Assembly (NCBI GenBank): GCA_013400115.1
Contig: VXBP01005586.1
Location: 71,537 to 135,536 of the forward strand
Source of the DNA: Rhinopomastus cyanomelas
Taxonomy: Eukaryota > Chordata > Aves > Bucerotiformes > Rhinopomastidae
Reading direction: 5' to 3'
DNA: 64,000 bases
Below the pieces are notes generated by a model, which searched no databases, had not been told where the DNA came from, and worked only from the letters and a program-made list of their open reading frames with translations. Of this stretch, positions 31,667 to 45,106 are shown in pieces. Made by a program: the position numbers and the translations under genes. Each line of letters opens with the position of its first letter. Position 1 is the stretch's first letter.

Positions 31667-32205
31667 ACTCAGGTTGGACTTGATGATCTATGAGGTCTCT
31701 TCCAACCTTGGTAATGCTGTGATACTGTGAACTCTCCGCGAGGGTGCATCGTCATTGTCCACCTATCCTCAACAGTGGTGAGGCTCACCTTGAATACTGG
31801 GCTTAGTTTTGGACACTTTGATAAAAGAAAGACGTGAAGATGCTGAAGCCAGGTCCAAAGAAGGGCAACAAGGTTAGCAAAGGGTCCGTAGAACAAGTGT
31901 TACGAGAAGGCCCTCAGGGTGCTGGGGCTATTTAGTCTGCAGAGGAGGAGGCTGATGTGGGTCTCTTCTCACAAGTAACAAGTGATAGGACAGGAGGAAA
32001 CAGCCCTAAGTTGTGCCTGGTGAAACTTGGGTAAAACTCCTGCACTGAAGGTCCATCAGGCCTTGGAACAGACTGTCCAGGGAAGGATGTGTCCCTGGAT
32101 GCATCTAAAAGTCATGTCGATCTAGAACTTAGGGACATGGTTTAGCAGTGGGCTTGGGACAGTTATGTCAATGGTTGGACTCAATCATCTTAAAGGCTTG
32201 AGCTG
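31667..32205 (+). mobile_element. Two older CR1 fragments in tandem
   Basis: 31667-31735 is a tail (GGTTGGACTTGATGATCTAT, TCTCTTCCAACCTTGG, GTGATACTGTGA). 31740-32205 is a longer 3' fragment of another subfamily, with ACTTAGGGACATGGTTTAGC and GGTTGGACTCAATCATCTTA near its end. Confidence 0.78.
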
Positions 32206-32282
32206 AAGACTGAGGGCTGCCAGAGGTAGTTAGAAATGCAGGACTTGAGAGCACTGGGTAGGACCATAAGTGTGAGACAAAG

Positions 32283-32430
32283 ACAACCCACCATCCCTAG
32301 ATGAGTTTAAAAGACACTTGGATGTAGTGTTGGGGGATCTGGTTTTGGGGTGAACTTGTAGAGTAGGGTTGATGCTTGGACTCGATGATCCTGAAGGCCT
32401 TTTCCAACCCAAATGATTCTGTGATCCCTA
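32283..32430 (+). mobile_element. Older CR1 LINE 3' tail
   Basis: CCCTAGATGAGTTTAAAAGA, CACTTGGATGTAGTGTTGGG, then GGACTCGATGATCCTGAAGG, CCTTTTCCAACCCAAATGAT and TCTGTGAT. Distinct in sequence from the young copies. Confidence 0.82.
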
Positions 32431-33362
32431 AGCAGTGGGTGGACACCATGTGCTCCTCTCACCTTCTGCCTCAGCAGATGTGCTCATGTTTCTTGGACCT
32501 GGTCCCCATTTCACATTCAGCAAAACAGAAGATATTCTGCAACACCACAAGCTTGTGGGAGAATAAAAATAATAATCTGTGAGTCCTTCCTTTCGGAGAT
32601 GTTGGAGGGAGTCAATTTTTATCAGAAAAAATAAAGAGAACAACCCCAAACCCAAAACAGGAAGCTCTTATCAGCTTGCCAGGAAGCTCTATTGCCTTGT
32701 GGAAGTGTTACCCTGCGGTCATCGCTACTTTCAGTAGCTGTTTGTGAGTAATTTATGGCTTTAAGATGGGCGTCAATCTTTCATGCAAGCAGGGGAGAGG
32801 CCCTCAAGCTGGAAGGGGTAGTGGTAGGAGTGGAGGGTGGAGGGGAAATACCAAGAAACAGGATTTGTATTATCTCACTACATATATTTACAGTGATAAG
32901 ATTTTCATTGTCTTCAATGGTAAATTATGATCCTGTTTTTGTTCTGTTTTTGGGTCAGGAAACAACAAACTTGTGTCTTCAAAAAATGCACATGCTTAGC
33001 TTCCAGTGGCTGTTACTCTTCAGAAGTAACTGAGGGGCTCTGCCTGATACGTAACTTCTTGGCGAGAGAACTCTGAAATCCTGCCTTGCGTGGGCTTGTG
33101 TTCCAGATGTGCGCAGGTGTTTCTGAATGGCTACAGGTTTAAAAAAGCTGTTAAAACTTGTCAGAGGAGGTTGGCTGCTTCTTCAAGCCCCAGTTTTGGT
33201 GTGTCCATCTCTACCACGGAGGGCTTGCTCATCTCCAGTAGCTATTACCTGAAAAAGTAGTGTTGCCCTGTCTTTGCACACCGCTGTCTTTTTTCTTAGA
33301 TCCAGCGCAGTAAAACGCATCGAAAACGCTCACTGTGTGTGTGCTTGGTGTACAGACATCAG
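32431..33362. other. Non-coding stretch, nothing recognised
   Basis: AT-richer unique sequence with no supported feature. Confidence 0.6.
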
Positions 33363-33437
33363 GAGCAGGCAGGGGGTTTGGACTGGATGATCTTTCGAGG
33401 TCGCTTCCAATCCCTAATGTTCTGTGATTCTGTGAAA
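33363..33437 (+). mobile_element. CR1 LINE 3' tail
   Basis: GGACTGGATGATCTTTCGAG, GTCGCTTCCAATCCCTAATG, TTCTGTGATTCTGTGA. About 75 bases remain. Confidence 0.88.
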
Positions 33438-36400
33438 TCTGCCAGGTAGTTGTGTCAAACCGCGCTGGCCCAGTGTTTCCTTTTCTTCTGTTGGCTTGTC
33501 CCCTGGTGTTTCTGTGCGAGGACTTTGCAGGGGTGACAGCAACCCACAGAAACTTGATGTTACAGGGGTCTTTCCAGCAGAGCTCTTGCCTGTCCCTTGA
33601 GTGGTGCCAGACAGGCACAATGCAAAGGACCTAGCAGCAGCATTGTGACTCCCTATGTTTGACTGCTGATTGTGGTGCTCCCTTATCTTGTAATTTGTGC
33701 TGATAAAGCTCTTGAGCTTAAAAATAATAATTAATGTATTTTTTCTGGAAAGCTGCGCTTCTGGACTGTGAAGAAAAAACAACTTCTGAGCGTTATGCGT
33801 GGCCAGCTCTATTAAAGGCAAGTTGGCCGTGGGGCTGGGCAAAGGAAGACAGGATCGCGCCCTAGTTAGGCTCACTGAGTGACACCAGTAATGCAGAGCA
33901 CATTTCCATGAGCTTCTGGGCTACGGCCTGGAACTCAGAAATGCCCCATGTGAGGGTGGGAAGTGGTGCTTCTTGGGAGCGATGCATCGGGGTCCCTCAC
34001 AGCTGGAGGGTTCCCTGTGAAACCAACACCAGACAGGTTAAAGATCTCCACCCTTGCACCACACAACGAGTTTGCTTTGAACCCTGTCTCTGCTGACTGG
34101 TTTCTTGTCTAAGATCCCTCTCTGAAACGGATCGTAAATACAAAGATCACCTTTTTTGGTCACCCATTTGTAAATGATGGTCCTAAACCCAAAGCTTCAA
34201 AGAGACACAGCACACTCTGAGAAACTGGATTGTTCCACAATTACTGGAAGTCTTTGGCCAAGCAGAGCTGAGGTTCGTACGGAACAATAGCCACACTCCT
34301 GTCTGAGCCCGTTGTTCTCTTCTAAATTGCATGTACCTTTCTAATAGGGCCCTTGAAGATACTTGTTTAAAACCCAGTAAATAGTGGCCTTTTTCTGTCC
34401 TTGGACTTCATTCAGTGTTTGCACTTGCACTTCATTAGGAAGTAAATAGCTATTTGCTGGGGCTGTAAAAATCGCCCTTCCTCTCCTTGTACCTTATCTC
34501 ATCTTCCTGGGCAGAAGTCAAGAGCCTCTTTCTTTCCACCCTCCCCTTCCCTCTTGGCTATACAATTGAGTACAGATGATCCCAGATGTGGAACATGCCA
34601 GGTATTTTGCACACTCATCTCTGGGGAGCTGATAGCAGCAGCCTCTCTTGGAAGCAGCCTCTTGGCTTGCTCTCTTGCTGCAATCAGCAGTTGCGTGTGG
34701 GGCCAGGAGGTGCTTGTCTCCCTTGCCCCTCTGGCAAAAGACTTTGGAACAAGTCGTGAGGTTGCATCTGATGCTTTGAGGTGACTCAAGAATGATTGAT
34801 GCTCAAGCTCATTGGTGACTTCATTGCAAACCTCCAAAGAGGGTGATGGGGGATCTAAGGAAGTATGTTCTCGGCTAGATGGGAAAAACAGGCTGCAAAC
34901 AGGTCTGAACAGCCCTGAAGAGGGTGAGAAGCCAGGTCTTAGCATCGTCTTTCCACCACTGTCTCAAAGTGGTTAAGATGAGCCCACCAGCCCTGTGTCA
35001 CCCCAACTTTGGCAGCCTCTCCAGGTACATCATGGCCCTGAACACTCACGTCTGTAGCAAGAAGCTGGACCAGTAAATGTGCTTCTGGGCAAGCTCTGCA
35101 GCTGGCCATGACAGCAGCCTGTGGCTCTCCGCAGGTCCGTGCCAGCTTCTGTCATAACTGTCCTTGTGAAAGGAAGCAGTGAAAGGCCGCCAGGCAGCTT
35201 TTATTTCTGTGAAGTGAAGTGAAATGAGTGAGGCGACCTGTCGGAAGCAGATCATTAGAAATGTTTGTGACCTTGTGTGATCCCTACAGGGCTGGATGGA
35301 GGCAGCCAGAAAGGGCTTTATGTCCTTGTTTGTAGTCTCCTGTGCTGCAGGGCTTATTTCTCTCCCTTGTGAAAGAGTTATCCATGTTTCCTGCTGGGTG
35401 GGAGAGTGGCTGCTCTGTGGTGGCTGGAGAGATGATCCACGGAAGCATGACCTGCTTTCAACACTTGCTCTGCTTGCACCAGCCTGTTCCTCCTGCATGG
35501 ACATGGAGCCTTGGACAACTCCCAACAGCTTTCCCCGGTCCCATCTCTGCATCCCTGGAGCTCCCTTTGTGCAGCTTCTCTGGAGGGCTGGGAATCTACT
35601 TTTGCTGTGTTGCTCTGGGGCCTGACATAGACTGGCTTTCTCCAGAGAGTTACAAGTCAAGGGCATCACTCTCACCCATCTTGGAAGGTCTTTGGGGTGT
35701 CGGGCACTTTTTTTCCCCACGGTCTGCACCATGTGCTTCCCCAAAATCCTAGCAGGAGGGGAAGAAGAACGAGGACTGGCCTTGAGAAGAGGAATCACTA
35801 AGAAAAACCACAAACACAGGATGTAACTGCTCCTTCCAGGTCCTTGCAAGAGGTGTGAAACTTTGACCTTGGGTCTGTACTGAAATGCTGCCAAGGGTGA
35901 GATGATGTGGTGCTTCGGGGGTTTGCCTGAGTGTGTAGAGGACACAGAGGGAGGGGGAAAAGTGGTTCAATCATAGATTTTGCCACTTTGTAGGCAGCAT
36001 ATGTTCTCTTCCGTATTGTTCTGTGCTTGAGGCTTAGCAGAGTCTCCTCTCCAGCATCCCCTCTCCTCATAGACTTGGGGAATGTGGCTTGCAAGGCTGG
36101 GAAAATACTGCTGGTAAAGGACTGGAGCATCTGAATCAGCAGAGCTTAAAGGAAAGTGCTGCTGCCAAACCTCACTGCCTTGTCAGTCACCATCCCTGTC
36201 AAGTGTTTATAGGCAAAAAAGCCCCAAAACATAATCCCCACCATAAAAGTTTTGTGGTTGTCCAGAGAGCTTGGAGAGTGTCAGTGGCCATGGACTACAG
36301 CTCAGTTACTATGAGCCCTAAATAGTTTGGTTACTGCGGTTTACAAGGCACTCAGTCACTGCTGTACTTGATGGCTACAGCTGGTAAGGCAAAGCACCCA

Positions 36401-36445
36401 CGTAGGTTTGCGGAGAGCTGACCGCTGGTCACACCATGTACTGCC
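33438..36445. other. Non-coding stretch with one long unexplained open frame
   Basis: A 299-codon minus-strand open frame (35046-35945) has no recognisable domain, and the opposite strand is also open over much of it, which points to base composition and not coding. No repeat was identified. Confidence 0.5.
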
Positions 36446-36965
36446 TGCCTCATGCTGCATCTGGAACAGTCTGTCCAGTTCTGGGCCCCTCAGGTCAAGG
36501 ACACAGAACTGCTGGAGAGCGTCCACAGCAGGGCCACAAAGGTGATGGAGTGGAAGATCTTCCTGATGAGGAAAGGCTGAGGGAGCTGGGTCTCTTGAGC
36601 TTAGAGAAAGGGAGACTGAGAGGTGACCTCATTAATAGCTATAAATATGGAGAGGATGAGTGTCAGGAGGATGGAGCCAGGCTCTGCTCAGTGGCATCTA
36701 ATGATAGGATGAGGGGCAGTGGGTGTAAGCTGGAACATAGAAGGTTCCACATAAATATGAAAAGGAACTTCTTCATGGTGAGGGTGACAGAGCAAGAATG
36801 GGCTGCCTAAGGGGGTTGTAGAGTCTCCTTCTCTGGAGATGTTTAAAACCCACTTGGATATGTTCCTGTGAGACTTGGTCTAGGTGGTCCTGCTGTGTCA
36901 GGAGGATTGGACTAGATGATCTTTTAATGTCCCTTCCAATTCCTAATATTCTGTGATTCTGTGAA
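36446..36965 (+). mobile_element. CR1 LINE, 3' 0.52 kb
   Basis: Starts CATGCTGCATCTGGAACAGT, continues with GTCCAGTTCTGGGCCCCTCA and ORF2-end peptides (ERLRELGLLSLEKGRLRGDLI), and ends CCCTTCCAATTCCTAATATT, CTGTGATTCTGTGA. Confidence 0.92.
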
Positions 36966-39900
36966 GCAGCTTTGATCTGGAACTTAAAAGCTAGGTCCCC
37001 ATGTATCATCAGTACTTGACCTGCAGTGTGGCTTTTTGTTTTTGATTCGGACTCACTGTGAGACCTAGGGCTGACTTTTGCTGCTTGCACAGCTCTCATT
37101 CTGTAAAGATCTCTGTCACTCCTGAGGCACCTTTGGCCAGTGAACTTTATTTTTCTCAACTGCTTTTCTAGTTGCTGGATTATCTGTTACCTCTGAGCAG
37201 CCTACAAAGCTCCAGAGTAGCAGTAAATGGCAACCACTAGGTTGTCATCTCCTTTCAGGGCTGCTCAGTTTCAGAAGGAAGAGCTGGGTCTGGCATAGCT
37301 CAGAAGGCTGAAGTTTAGCTGTGCTTCGCTAAGGTGTGTTGGTGACTGGGCTCTGGGCAGCATGTCCCCATCTCCTTCTACAATCTAGTTTGCAAGCTGT
37401 GATTTCCTGTCATCAGGCTGCTCTTATCCCTTTGGCAGGATGAGCCATCGAAGATGATATTAATTAGAAAACTAATCTTCCTTTGTGGTGAGTGGTGCAA
37501 GTTCCCTGGTTTGTTGAGGGTTTGCTCTGTACTAGAACTGGATTGATGGGTGCTAATTAGCTCCTGTAGATGCTTAAGCTGCTTATGACCTTTCTGTATG
37601 TACAGACATCTTAAAACTCCCAATCTGCATGTGAAAGAACTCTTTCCTGAGGGACTGGGTTCTTCCATCCTAACCAGGGAGCTGTTCTGCTTTTGAGAGT
37701 TTTATATACTTGTCAGCTGCCAGCTGGGACTCCAGCTATGCCATTATGGTACAAACTGGAGATGCATGTCTGTGTGACACAGAGGTTTGGAAGATGCTTC
37801 CCTCTCATCTGTCTTGTGAATGGCTTGAACACAGTAGGCAGACAGGCCATGAGCTTTTTTGTTTTTTGGAACCTGTTCACTGATTTTAGGAAAAAGCTTT
37901 CTGAAACTCTGCCTTGAAAACTCGTGGTTGAAGAGGGATGATGAGAGAGAAGCACAGAGAGCCTTCCCTGGGAGCTGTGCTCCCTTTGGGCCTCTGTGCT
38001 GCCAGCACCTTATAAGGAGCTTCTGTGATTGTTGTCTTGGTGATTAGATGTGTAGAAGGCTGAGCGGTGGGGAAAACCTATTTAAAGAGTTCTTGGTTGG
38101 CATTGCTTGCAGTGATCTTGAGGCATTCTGTGTGTGCACCCTCCAGCACAGGCGAGGAGGACTCTCTAATCCAAAGCCTATAAATAACTCCCACACCAGT
38201 GTCTTCAGAAGACATTAATGGAGCCCTTGCTGACGTCTGTTTACACAACACGTAACCACCTGGAGAAGAGCCTGTTTTAAACCTAGCAACTCATACAGCG
38301 TTTGACGCGCTCCTGACCAGGGGAGGGGTCAGTGGAATGGGCACACTGTGGGGAACGTGCCCCACAAACGCCAGGGATTTCTTTCCCTTCAGGCGGAGAG
38401 GAATCGTTTCAAAGTGTGTTGATCCTGCTTGAAATCATGGGTTTGTACTCTAGCTGCACGCCCAAAGGAGCTGGAAAGCTACGCGGCGATTGACCTGCCT
38501 GCACCAGCCTTGAACTTCACAGCACGTGGAGTTTCCTATCTAAGCCTTGTTTGCCCCCACCCTTGCAGACTGGGAAGTGGAGGGAAAGGCTCACAAGGAA
38601 GGAAAGGAAAAGGCTAGAAAATAATGCTGTATTATGCCAACTCCACAAAAATGACTTGTATCTTTAGAGTCAAGTGGCTCCTCTGGAATAACTCAATGCT
38701 CTTTCCAAACAGCATTAAGGCTTGAAGACTTCTTAGCATAGGATGGGGTTAAGTAGCCTGTTGTGTCTCTTAATTTGTGGAAGCCTTAGGGTGAAATTAC
38801 CTAATCCCTCGTCACACAGCTTGTTTCTATAAGAGAAACATTGAGATAAATGATAGAAGAGGATGCTATCCATGATCCAAGAGGTGTAGCTTGTTCTGAG
38901 GTGAAATCCAATCCCTAATGATTCTGTGAATTCTGGAGAAGCTTTTCTCCAGTTCCTGCTGGGCTTGTAGGAGCACAATCACTATGCAAGGTCAAATGGT
39001 CTGTCACTCCGTGTTCCCTAAGGAAAGGCTGCCGTCATATGGACAAAGCATTAAGGCACAACAGGGAGAGCAAGTTAAAAGAACAGTTTCCAGACCTAAA
39101 TCTGAATTTCATTGTTGTGTGAAGTTTATGTTGGAACTTAAGGTGATGGAAAAACTGATTCTAACCTTTTTGTTTGATTAAAAATCCCTCTGAACTCCAG
39201 TGTGCTGGCTGAACTCCAGCTCACTGAAGTAATTGCCTTTTGTTAAGCTACACACCTCCTGTGAAATCTTATTCAGGGATCTTGGCGTAATTACTATCCT
39301 TCCCTTCAAGTAAATGGTTGTATAGCGCTGTTGATCCAATCTGTCTGTCACGTTCCACAGCAGAGAGAAGAAACTAATTTATTATTTTTCAAGAATCCCA
39401 TATATTAGCCCATCCAGCATGCAGGTACAGATGCTTCTTCTCTAACTCATTCCCAAGGGAAAGAGACCAAATACAGCTTCTACTCAGAGAAAGGACCTTT
39501 TTGTTTTTCTGACCTTGCGGAAACTCTTCAGTCAGAGGATGGGTAGAGAGAGGCATGAGAGGATCAGAGGAGTGAGTGATACTGGTATGTTCACGTGACA
39601 GAATCCCCACCCACAGGCATGAGCAAATGAATAGGTTTCTCTGTATAACTTTGTGGGGAAACCTTGTTCAGCAGTTGAGAACTGCTCTTGGAAAAAGGAG
39701 GCACTGCCGAACACAGAATTGCCTTTGGGAGTGTGACTCCGTGAACCAGCAAGAACATGCACGGGCTGCAGGGCTACGTGCTGAGCCTGAAGCCTTGGTG
39801 GGCTTGGGAAATCATACTCTTGTCACAGATGTGAGAACCAATACAGGTGGCTGAAACTGCTCGAGAAAAGCACAAAATGGGGGGGTGTGGTGTATGCAGC

Positions 39901-40690
39901 TGCCTGTGGGAAGGGGATGGAGAAATACAGGCATCTCTCTTTGGCCATACTGGAGAGATAGGATAGCATGTGATTTGTATATAGAAACTCGGGGTGCTTG
40001 AGGTTTGAGCCTTGGTGCATTTTTTGGTGTGGCACGGGTTGTTGGGTGATTTCTTTGTTTTACGTTTCACTTTTGCTAAGGTCTTTAGGAGAAGTGCTGG
40101 GTAAACCCATCTGAATGTGAAGAACCACTTGTTAAGTTGCCTGTCTGGAAGTGCAGCCACTCAGGTTGCTGTGTTCCCTCTGTAACAGGGCTGTTTCCTC
40201 TCCCGCCTTGCTGATGAACCACAGCGCAATCATTAAGTAACTGCGTGTTTGTCACTAAAACGCTTGTGTTGGACTTTCCCCGCCAACGTGCCAGGGGGAA
40301 GGTGCAGTGTGACAGCACAAGCATTTTCTGAAAGAGTGTTGAAAGAAACAGCACAAGTTTTGTACCCTTGACCTGTGCTGGCAGAGCTCTTTGTGCTGCT
40401 GTCCCACAGGCACAAATGTGAGTGAATTCTGCTGAAACATCTCAAAGAGGCTGGTGTGGGCATGTGAAGAGCAGAGGCAGGGACTGGCATGTGTGGTGGT
40501 ACTGGTGTGCCCTACTGGGGTGGGGTGTGACTGCTGCTGCTGCTAATGACATCAGCAATCTCTTGCTGTTTTTGAGGTAAGAACAAGGCGGGGTTTGTGA
40601 TGTCTAAAGCACAGCTGCAGTCAGTGCAATGCAAACTAAACCACTATGTGTGTTTTAGCCACAAAAGGGTTTGTGCTCTGAAAACTATTT
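36966..40690. other. Non-coding stretch downstream of EHD3
   Basis: No gene is recognised. A 30-base CR1 tail remnant (CCAATCCCTAATGATTCTGT) lies at about 38906-38935. The rest looks unique. Confidence 0.6.
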
Positions 40691-40820
40691 AGAATCATAG
40701 AATCATTAGGGACAGGAAAGGACCTCGAAAGATCATCTAGTCCAATCCCCCTGCCACAGCAGTATCACCCAGACCAAGTCCAGGCGGGTTTTAAATGTCT
40801 CCAGAGGAGGAGACTCCACT
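40691..40820 (-). mobile_element. CR1 LINE 3' end, antisense
   Basis: AGAATCATAGAATCATTAGG, GACCTCGAAAGATCATCTAG, AGTATCACCCAGACCAAGTC, then TTTTAAATGTCTCCAGAGGA. It breaks off at GGAGACTCCACT. Confidence 0.92.
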
Positions 40821-41599
40821 GAATTTTTGGCCTACTTCATGCCAAACAAAATCATGTCCTGCACAGAGGTGGGACCGATCCAGGTTGCTCTTTTTAGCCT
40901 CATCCTGCAGTCTGATGGATGCAAATTCCACAGAAAGCGCTGGGACAGCATTAACAGATACACCCACTGCAATGACCGTTAAACTGGGGGTTACCGCGTA
41001 GCTGAACTGGAATGACACAGTCTGCCTGCTGACTTCACTCTATCTGCATTCACTGCTTCTTGCTTTCCGCCCTATGATTTCCTGTCCCCCTCTCTCTCTC
41101 ATCCTGTACAGATGCTAAATGGAAACTCTGCCAACCTTTACTGCCCACACCCTTTCTGAGAGCTTCCCCAGCACTGTCCTAACTGCTCTCACTGGTTTAC
41201 TCAGTGCAACTCGCTGCCCCATTCTGGGGATAACAATCACTAATGAACACCCAACAAACGGGCAATGAAGACACAAGTAAAACTGGAGGCAGCCAGACTG
41301 AAGACTAAGGGATATTTAAGTCCTTTAGTCTTAATCTGTTGCGCTCTCATGTGTGACTGGCAGGAGGAAACTCAATAAAGTAGTTATTAGGTTGTAACCT
41401 CCCCTGTGCTGAACAAGGTGAACTGTGGCTACAATTCTACCTCCTTCAGCAAGTACAGAGGCTGTGATTGGACCACCAGAAGAAAGACTGTGCAGATGTT
41501 AACTGATCATTCATCAGCACACACCCAGGTCTGGCAGAGCTGACCTGCATGTGCAAGTCTGGGAATGTGCTAAGGACAAATTCCTTGTTCTGCTGCATG

Positions 41600-43121
41600 T
41601 GGAAATAAACACGTTGTTTGTTTCCAGCTGCATTTCATTTTACTATGCAAAGACACAGACAAATCTGGCCTTTCTTTTTTAATAATGTTTTAGGACCAGG
41701 GTACAAAAAAGGTTAATGCATTAATTTTTAAGACAAGTGATAAATGTACTGCAATAAGCACATCCTACATACACAGAATATATTTCTCTATATAATATGA
41801 ACACAGAGATATAAAATAAGTTATACTTGTCTTGGTTTTTCATCACAGTAGGAGCTCAGCTTATATAAAGTGACAACAGGAACAACACGCTGCTCCAAAG
41901 CAAGAACAAAAACCAGAAGAGTGCCTGTGTGTATATGTTTGTGTTTGGGATTCCTGCCAAAATCAGGTCTTGGAAACAAAAATTCTATAGAGCATGGAAG
42001 AGGGAAGTAAGGTCTCTTGACTTGGGGCAGAGGTTCTGGAAGGGATCAAGTGGTACTGTGTGGTGAGGAGGAGGGTGTGTGAAGGAGGTTAACATCTTGT
42101 ATTTATTTGTGGGGGCACAGGCGTTAGAGCAAGCTCTGTCCACTGCCCCACTGTGTTATTTCATCTTATGGTGGACCATCTACTTGATGGTCTGCAGTTT
42201 GGGGTTATTGTTACAGTAAGAATGGGGCCTAGTAGCTTTCACTGTCCACTATGAGAGTAAACAAACCACTTCACAGGAATGATAGAACACCACCATGGCT
42301 CAGAGAAAAAACACTATCCACTGGCTGTGAAACGCTCAGTTAACCTGGGAGTAGTGTTCCTCCCTTCACCTACCTAGTGCCTGCCTCTAGCATCCCCCTC
42401 CTTCTGTCTCCCCTTGGGGGATAGTTCTCAGAACAAATCTTCCCAGGGGACTGAGCAAGAGGTAGAGGTGGCTGGGAATTCTTAGTCCCACAGTAAACAA
42501 TGAGGAACTCCAGTAGCTCAGTTCAGAGCTGTTTCAGATTTTATTTAACTTTTTCTTTAAGGACAGGGAAATGTGTAGAATTTGAATCTAACAGTGAATC
42601 CGGGTTCCTAAAATTCTGAACTCTGGGGTTTAGTATTTAGTATTTTAGTGTGGACTTAAGTTAATTAGGAAGTGTGCTTTAGGTTGGCCAATAGCTTGGA
42701 AACCTCATGGTTTCCTCTTCACTATCAAGACGTCAGTCTCCTGAAGTTTGTGAAACCCAGTAAACAGCAGAAGGTGAGAACGTGCAGTCAAAGCTCAGGA
42801 GTGACTCTGGCAGTTAGCAGATTTCAGTTAGTGCCTATTCCACACTCAAAAAAATGCAACCTGTTTCAGTTGCTCCCACTCATCAGGTTATCCTCTCTTT
42901 ACCTTTGTATTTAGAGACTACACATTGAAAAGCAGGGATGTTACACTGGCAGAGTTAATTGCATATTATGAAGGATTGGACTTTTTTGTTCTGCTTTAGT
43001 TTTTCTTCATACAGCAAAATAGGTATAAATCCAAAGGTGATCTCACATCTAAAGGTATAATTTAAGTAAACATGTTTTTCTAGATCTTTTGTCCCCTTCC
43101 CTCTCTCCTGTAACCTTCCCT
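41600..43121 (-). other. EHD3: Probable EHD3 3' UTR
   Basis: Unique, CR1-free sequence directly downstream of the EHD3 stop. On the minus strand AATAAA poly(A) signals occur at 42545-42540 and 42107-42102, and an ATTAAA at about 41683-41678. Mammalian EHD3 mRNAs also have a long 3' UTR. The true end is not determined by sequence alone. Confidence 0.5.
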
Positions 43122-43649
43122 TTACTCTGTTATTTTCCTTTTGGATGGAGGGAGGAGATGGGAAGGGAGCTCATTTGGCAGCTCATGACCCTCCAACTTG
43201 ACTTTAATGAGATGATTGGCCAAGGCAAACTCCTCATCATCCAGCATGCCATCTTTGTCGATGTCAGCCAGCTTCCATATCTTTCCCAGCACTGTGTTGG
43301 GTAGCTTAGACCTCACCATCTCCTTCTTTGCATTGGCACCAGTTATTTTACCATCAACAGGCGAGAGTGTGTAGAAGATCTCATCGTACATGGGCTTGTC
43401 CCTGGCCACAACCCACTGGGCATCATCGATCCCTTCACCAGCACCTTCGCCATAGCCATGGCCAAATGGACCATGCAAGGTGCCCTCGAAGGCTCCTCCT
43501 TTCACCATCTGGGTTGGCCGCTGTGACTCTTCCTGGCGTACAAGCACCATGAGCTGGGCAATGTCATTGGCCAGCATGTCTTCTACTGTTTCTAGAAGTT
43601 TGGTCTTCAGAGGCTGGAACTTGCTAAAATCTTGAGCTTGCAACTGATC
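43122..43649 (-). CDS. EHD3: EHD3 last coding exon (C-terminal helical region and EH domain)
   Basis: This exon encodes 175 residues plus stop, corresponding to about 361-535 of a 535-residue EHD3. It starts DQLQAQDFSKFQPLKTKLL. The first half is the helical domain (MVLVRQEESQRP), followed by the linker with GPFGHGYGEGAGEG. The EH domain follows (WVVARDKPMYDEIFYTLSP), with EF-hand loop DIDKDGMLDDEE and LANHLIKVKLEGHELP. The LPPSKRK-type ending and the GAFEGTLHGPF stretch favour EHD3 over EHD1 or EHD4. EHD3 is a dynamin-like ATPase that tubulates recycling endosome membranes. Its EH domain binds NPF motifs of partners such as Rabenosyn-5 and MICAL-L1 (family knowledge). The acceptor is CACTTTAAG. 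Confidence 0.97.
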   Translation of the reverse strand, partial: DQLQAQDFSKFQPLKTKLLETVEDMLANDIAQLMVLVRQEESQRPTQMVKGGAFEGTLHGPFGHGYGEGAGEGIDDAQWVVARDKPMYDEIFYTLSPVDGKITGANAKKEMVRSKLPNTVLGKIWKLADIDKDGMLDDEEFALANHLIKVKLEGHELPNELPSHLLPPSKRKITE

Positions 43650-45106
43650 CTTAAAGTGGGACAACATAGCAAGAGGTGAGTGACATGGCCACGCACGGTG
43701 CATTTCGCAGTAACAGTGCAGAGTGGGATGCCTGTCTACTGTTTGGTTTGAAAACCTGCTACTGCAGAGGAGGAGTGGGGAGCTCAGCATTCCTTCCTCT
43801 GATAGCCCCGCTCCTCAGCATTTGATGAGGATCTCCCTGGCTGGCCTTGCTCGTATTTATACTTATAATACTTATATATACTTATAATAATATGGAGCTG
43901 GCATGCTGCAGAGAAGGGAAGTGGTTTGCTCAAAGGCTGACGTGATGGCTGTATGCAGTAAGACAACTCTTTCCCAAGCCACACAGGAGCAATCTCCTTG
44001 AAGACTATGCCTTGGTCAAAGCAAACTTGTACTGCTCTTGCTACATCCTCTAGCCTCTCCCCATACGCGCTCTGGGAAGGAAATGCTACCCTGGCAGAAG
44101 ACTATTTTACTCTTAATTTCAGGTGTCGTAAGTACAGCAGAACATCTGTAAAGAGGTGAGCATGTCTTTGCAGCATGACTCAGTTTCTCTAATTTTCATG
44201 GTTGAGCAAAAGCACTTAGAGCAGAGCCCACAGATAATTCTCTTCTAAAAACTGCAAAATGACCTACAGCTTTATCCTTCACCCTCTACTTGTTAAACCC
44301 ACACTATTCACTCCCACTGGACTGGCAGAGCTATTTTAAAACACATTTTAACAAGCAGTGAATGGGATCTTCCATTGGACACATGCCATAGATCTCATTC
44401 CCTAGAACTTACGGAAAATATAATTGGGGAAAAAAGAGCAGATGCCGTGTTTTCCACAGGGAGCTAGTAATGCCTTCAACAGCTAGCAACTCAGAACAGG
44501 TTTCTGCTTGGCGTGAAGCCATGCAGAAGTGCAGCAGTGTCCAGCATTGTTTGAACATACAATACAAGGCTCTGATCCAAGGTCCTTTGAAGTTTTTGAC
44601 TTGCGTGAACACAGTCAGGCCTTGGCTTTGCAGAACAGAAAACCTGCTTCTCTGCTTAAAACAGAAAAGGGGCTTTAAGTTTTCACACCCTTCTTTCACT
44701 CCTTCCAGAAAGAGTGAAATAGCACACAAAAAAATCCAGGTCTTGGAAAGGGGCATAAGCAGGCTTTTTCAGGACATAGTTTTCCTTTTAATAAAAATTA
44801 GTGCTATTCTCTAGGCCTGAACAATCTGCAACTAGAACCTGGAATTAAAAATAAAAGAAAACAGAAGAAATAACTTGCTGTATAGTGTGATTCAGTCAAA
44901 ACCTTGAGAAATGAAGGTGGCAGTAGCTTCGCATGAGCTCTGTGTGCAAGTGTTCATGCCCAAATATAGCTTGCACATATTTCACGGCTCATTGCAACAG
45001 GCCTTTTCCACAAGCAACTATAATTAATGTCTGTTGTGTTCCCTGCAGTTACTCTAATGCTCTTTGCTTGGTCATCTGCTGTTCTAGCTACAATGGCAAT
45101 GCTTAC
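43650..45106 (-). other. EHD3: EHD3 intron
   Basis: A 1457-base intron with a GTAAGC donor. It holds a short TATAC/TTATAA-rich low-complexity stretch around 43850-43895. No CR1 copy is seen. Confidence 0.9.
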
